The notes under the pieces: generated by a model
Told to the model about the DNA's origin: nothing
Seen by the model: only the letters and a program-made list of their open reading frames with translations
The model's database searches: none
Assembly (NCBI GenBank): GCA_020432595.1
Contig: JAGQGA010000248.1
Coordinates: 1-5,637, forward strand
Reading direction: 5' to 3'
DNA length: 5,637 nt
Source: Anaerolineales bacterium
Lineage (GTDB): Bacteria > Chloroflexota > Anaerolineae > Promineifilales > Promineifilaceae
Shown: positions 5,555 through 5,637 of the stretch, in pieces
Layout: every line of letters starts with the position of its first letter
How positions within the stretch are numbered: position 1 is the first letter of the stretch
Position numbers and translations under genes: made by a program

Positions 5555-5599
5555 CTGTTTCATGTTGTTTGTTAACGGCCGTTTGTCGGCCATAAACAG
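5555..5599 (+). other. non-coding tail with nested hairpins and AACGGCCGTT copy 5
   Basis: After the permease stop, CTGTTT (5555-5560) and AAACAG (5594-5599) bracket a perfect AACGGCCGTT (5574-5583) and an inner stem GGCCG (5577-5581) / CGGCC (5587-5591). A further small stem, CTATG (5618-5622) / CATAG (5626-5630), follows. No T-tract follows any of these, so I do not call a terminator. The operon may continue past the window with the missing binding protein. Confidence 0.4.
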
Positions 5600-5637
5600 A
5601 GCCTTCACTGTTGCTATCTATGCGTCATAGAAGGCAA

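Noticed and set aside
1..5637. CRISPR array, tRNA, rRNA, insertion sequence or phage genes
   Set aside because: No regularly spaced direct repeats, tRNA-like cloverleaf, transposase-like protein or terminal inverted repeats were found; AACGGCCGTT copies are irregularly spaced and have no shared flanks.

Overview
The window looks like a piece of a bacterial chromosome of moderate GC content. A guess at Chloroflexota (Anaerolineae/Ardenticatenia-like) rests on two things: an elongation factor P with arginine at the tip of its modification loop, and the style of the sugar-uptake genes. This is inference from protein character only; no rRNA or other decisive marker is present. A 10-bp palindrome, AACGGCCGTT, occurs five times perfectly and three more times with one mismatch. 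It behaves like a lineage-specific over-represented word, comparable in kind to HIP1 of cyanobacteria.

Layout. Bases 1-359 hold a small single-pass membrane protein gene (72-254) and the leader of efp. Bases 360-917 encode a full-length elongation factor P, followed by a hairpin-type terminator (924-980). From 2015 down to 1035, on the minus strand and convergent with efp, lies a SorC-family sugar-responsive regulator. Bases 2016-2212 are a divergent control region with back-to-back promoters, a perfect 10-bp tandem repeat and leader dyads. Rightward from 2213 runs a sugar-use operon: an FGGY-family carbohydrate kinase broken by a frameshift near 2916 (2213-2929 plus about 2920-3645), then two ABC-transporter permeases of the MalF/UgpA and MalG/UgpE types (3692-4615 and 4612-5553), which overlap by ATGA. 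The last 84 bases are non-coding, with small hairpins and another AACGGCCGTT.

How the genes fit together. The SorC regulator probably binds a phosphorylated sugar and controls its own promoter and the kinase-permease operon from the shared intergenic region. The permeases would import a sugar or polyol, and the kinase would phosphorylate it to give the catabolic intermediate, and perhaps the inducer. The substrate-binding protein and ATPase of the transporter are not in the window. The substrate cannot be named from sequence alone.

I see no wholly new system. The points most worth a second look are the palindrome family, the kinase frameshift next to a perfect 20-bp palindrome, the phased repeats between the divergent promoters, Arg32 in EF-P, and a two-cysteine insertion in an outside loop of the second permease.
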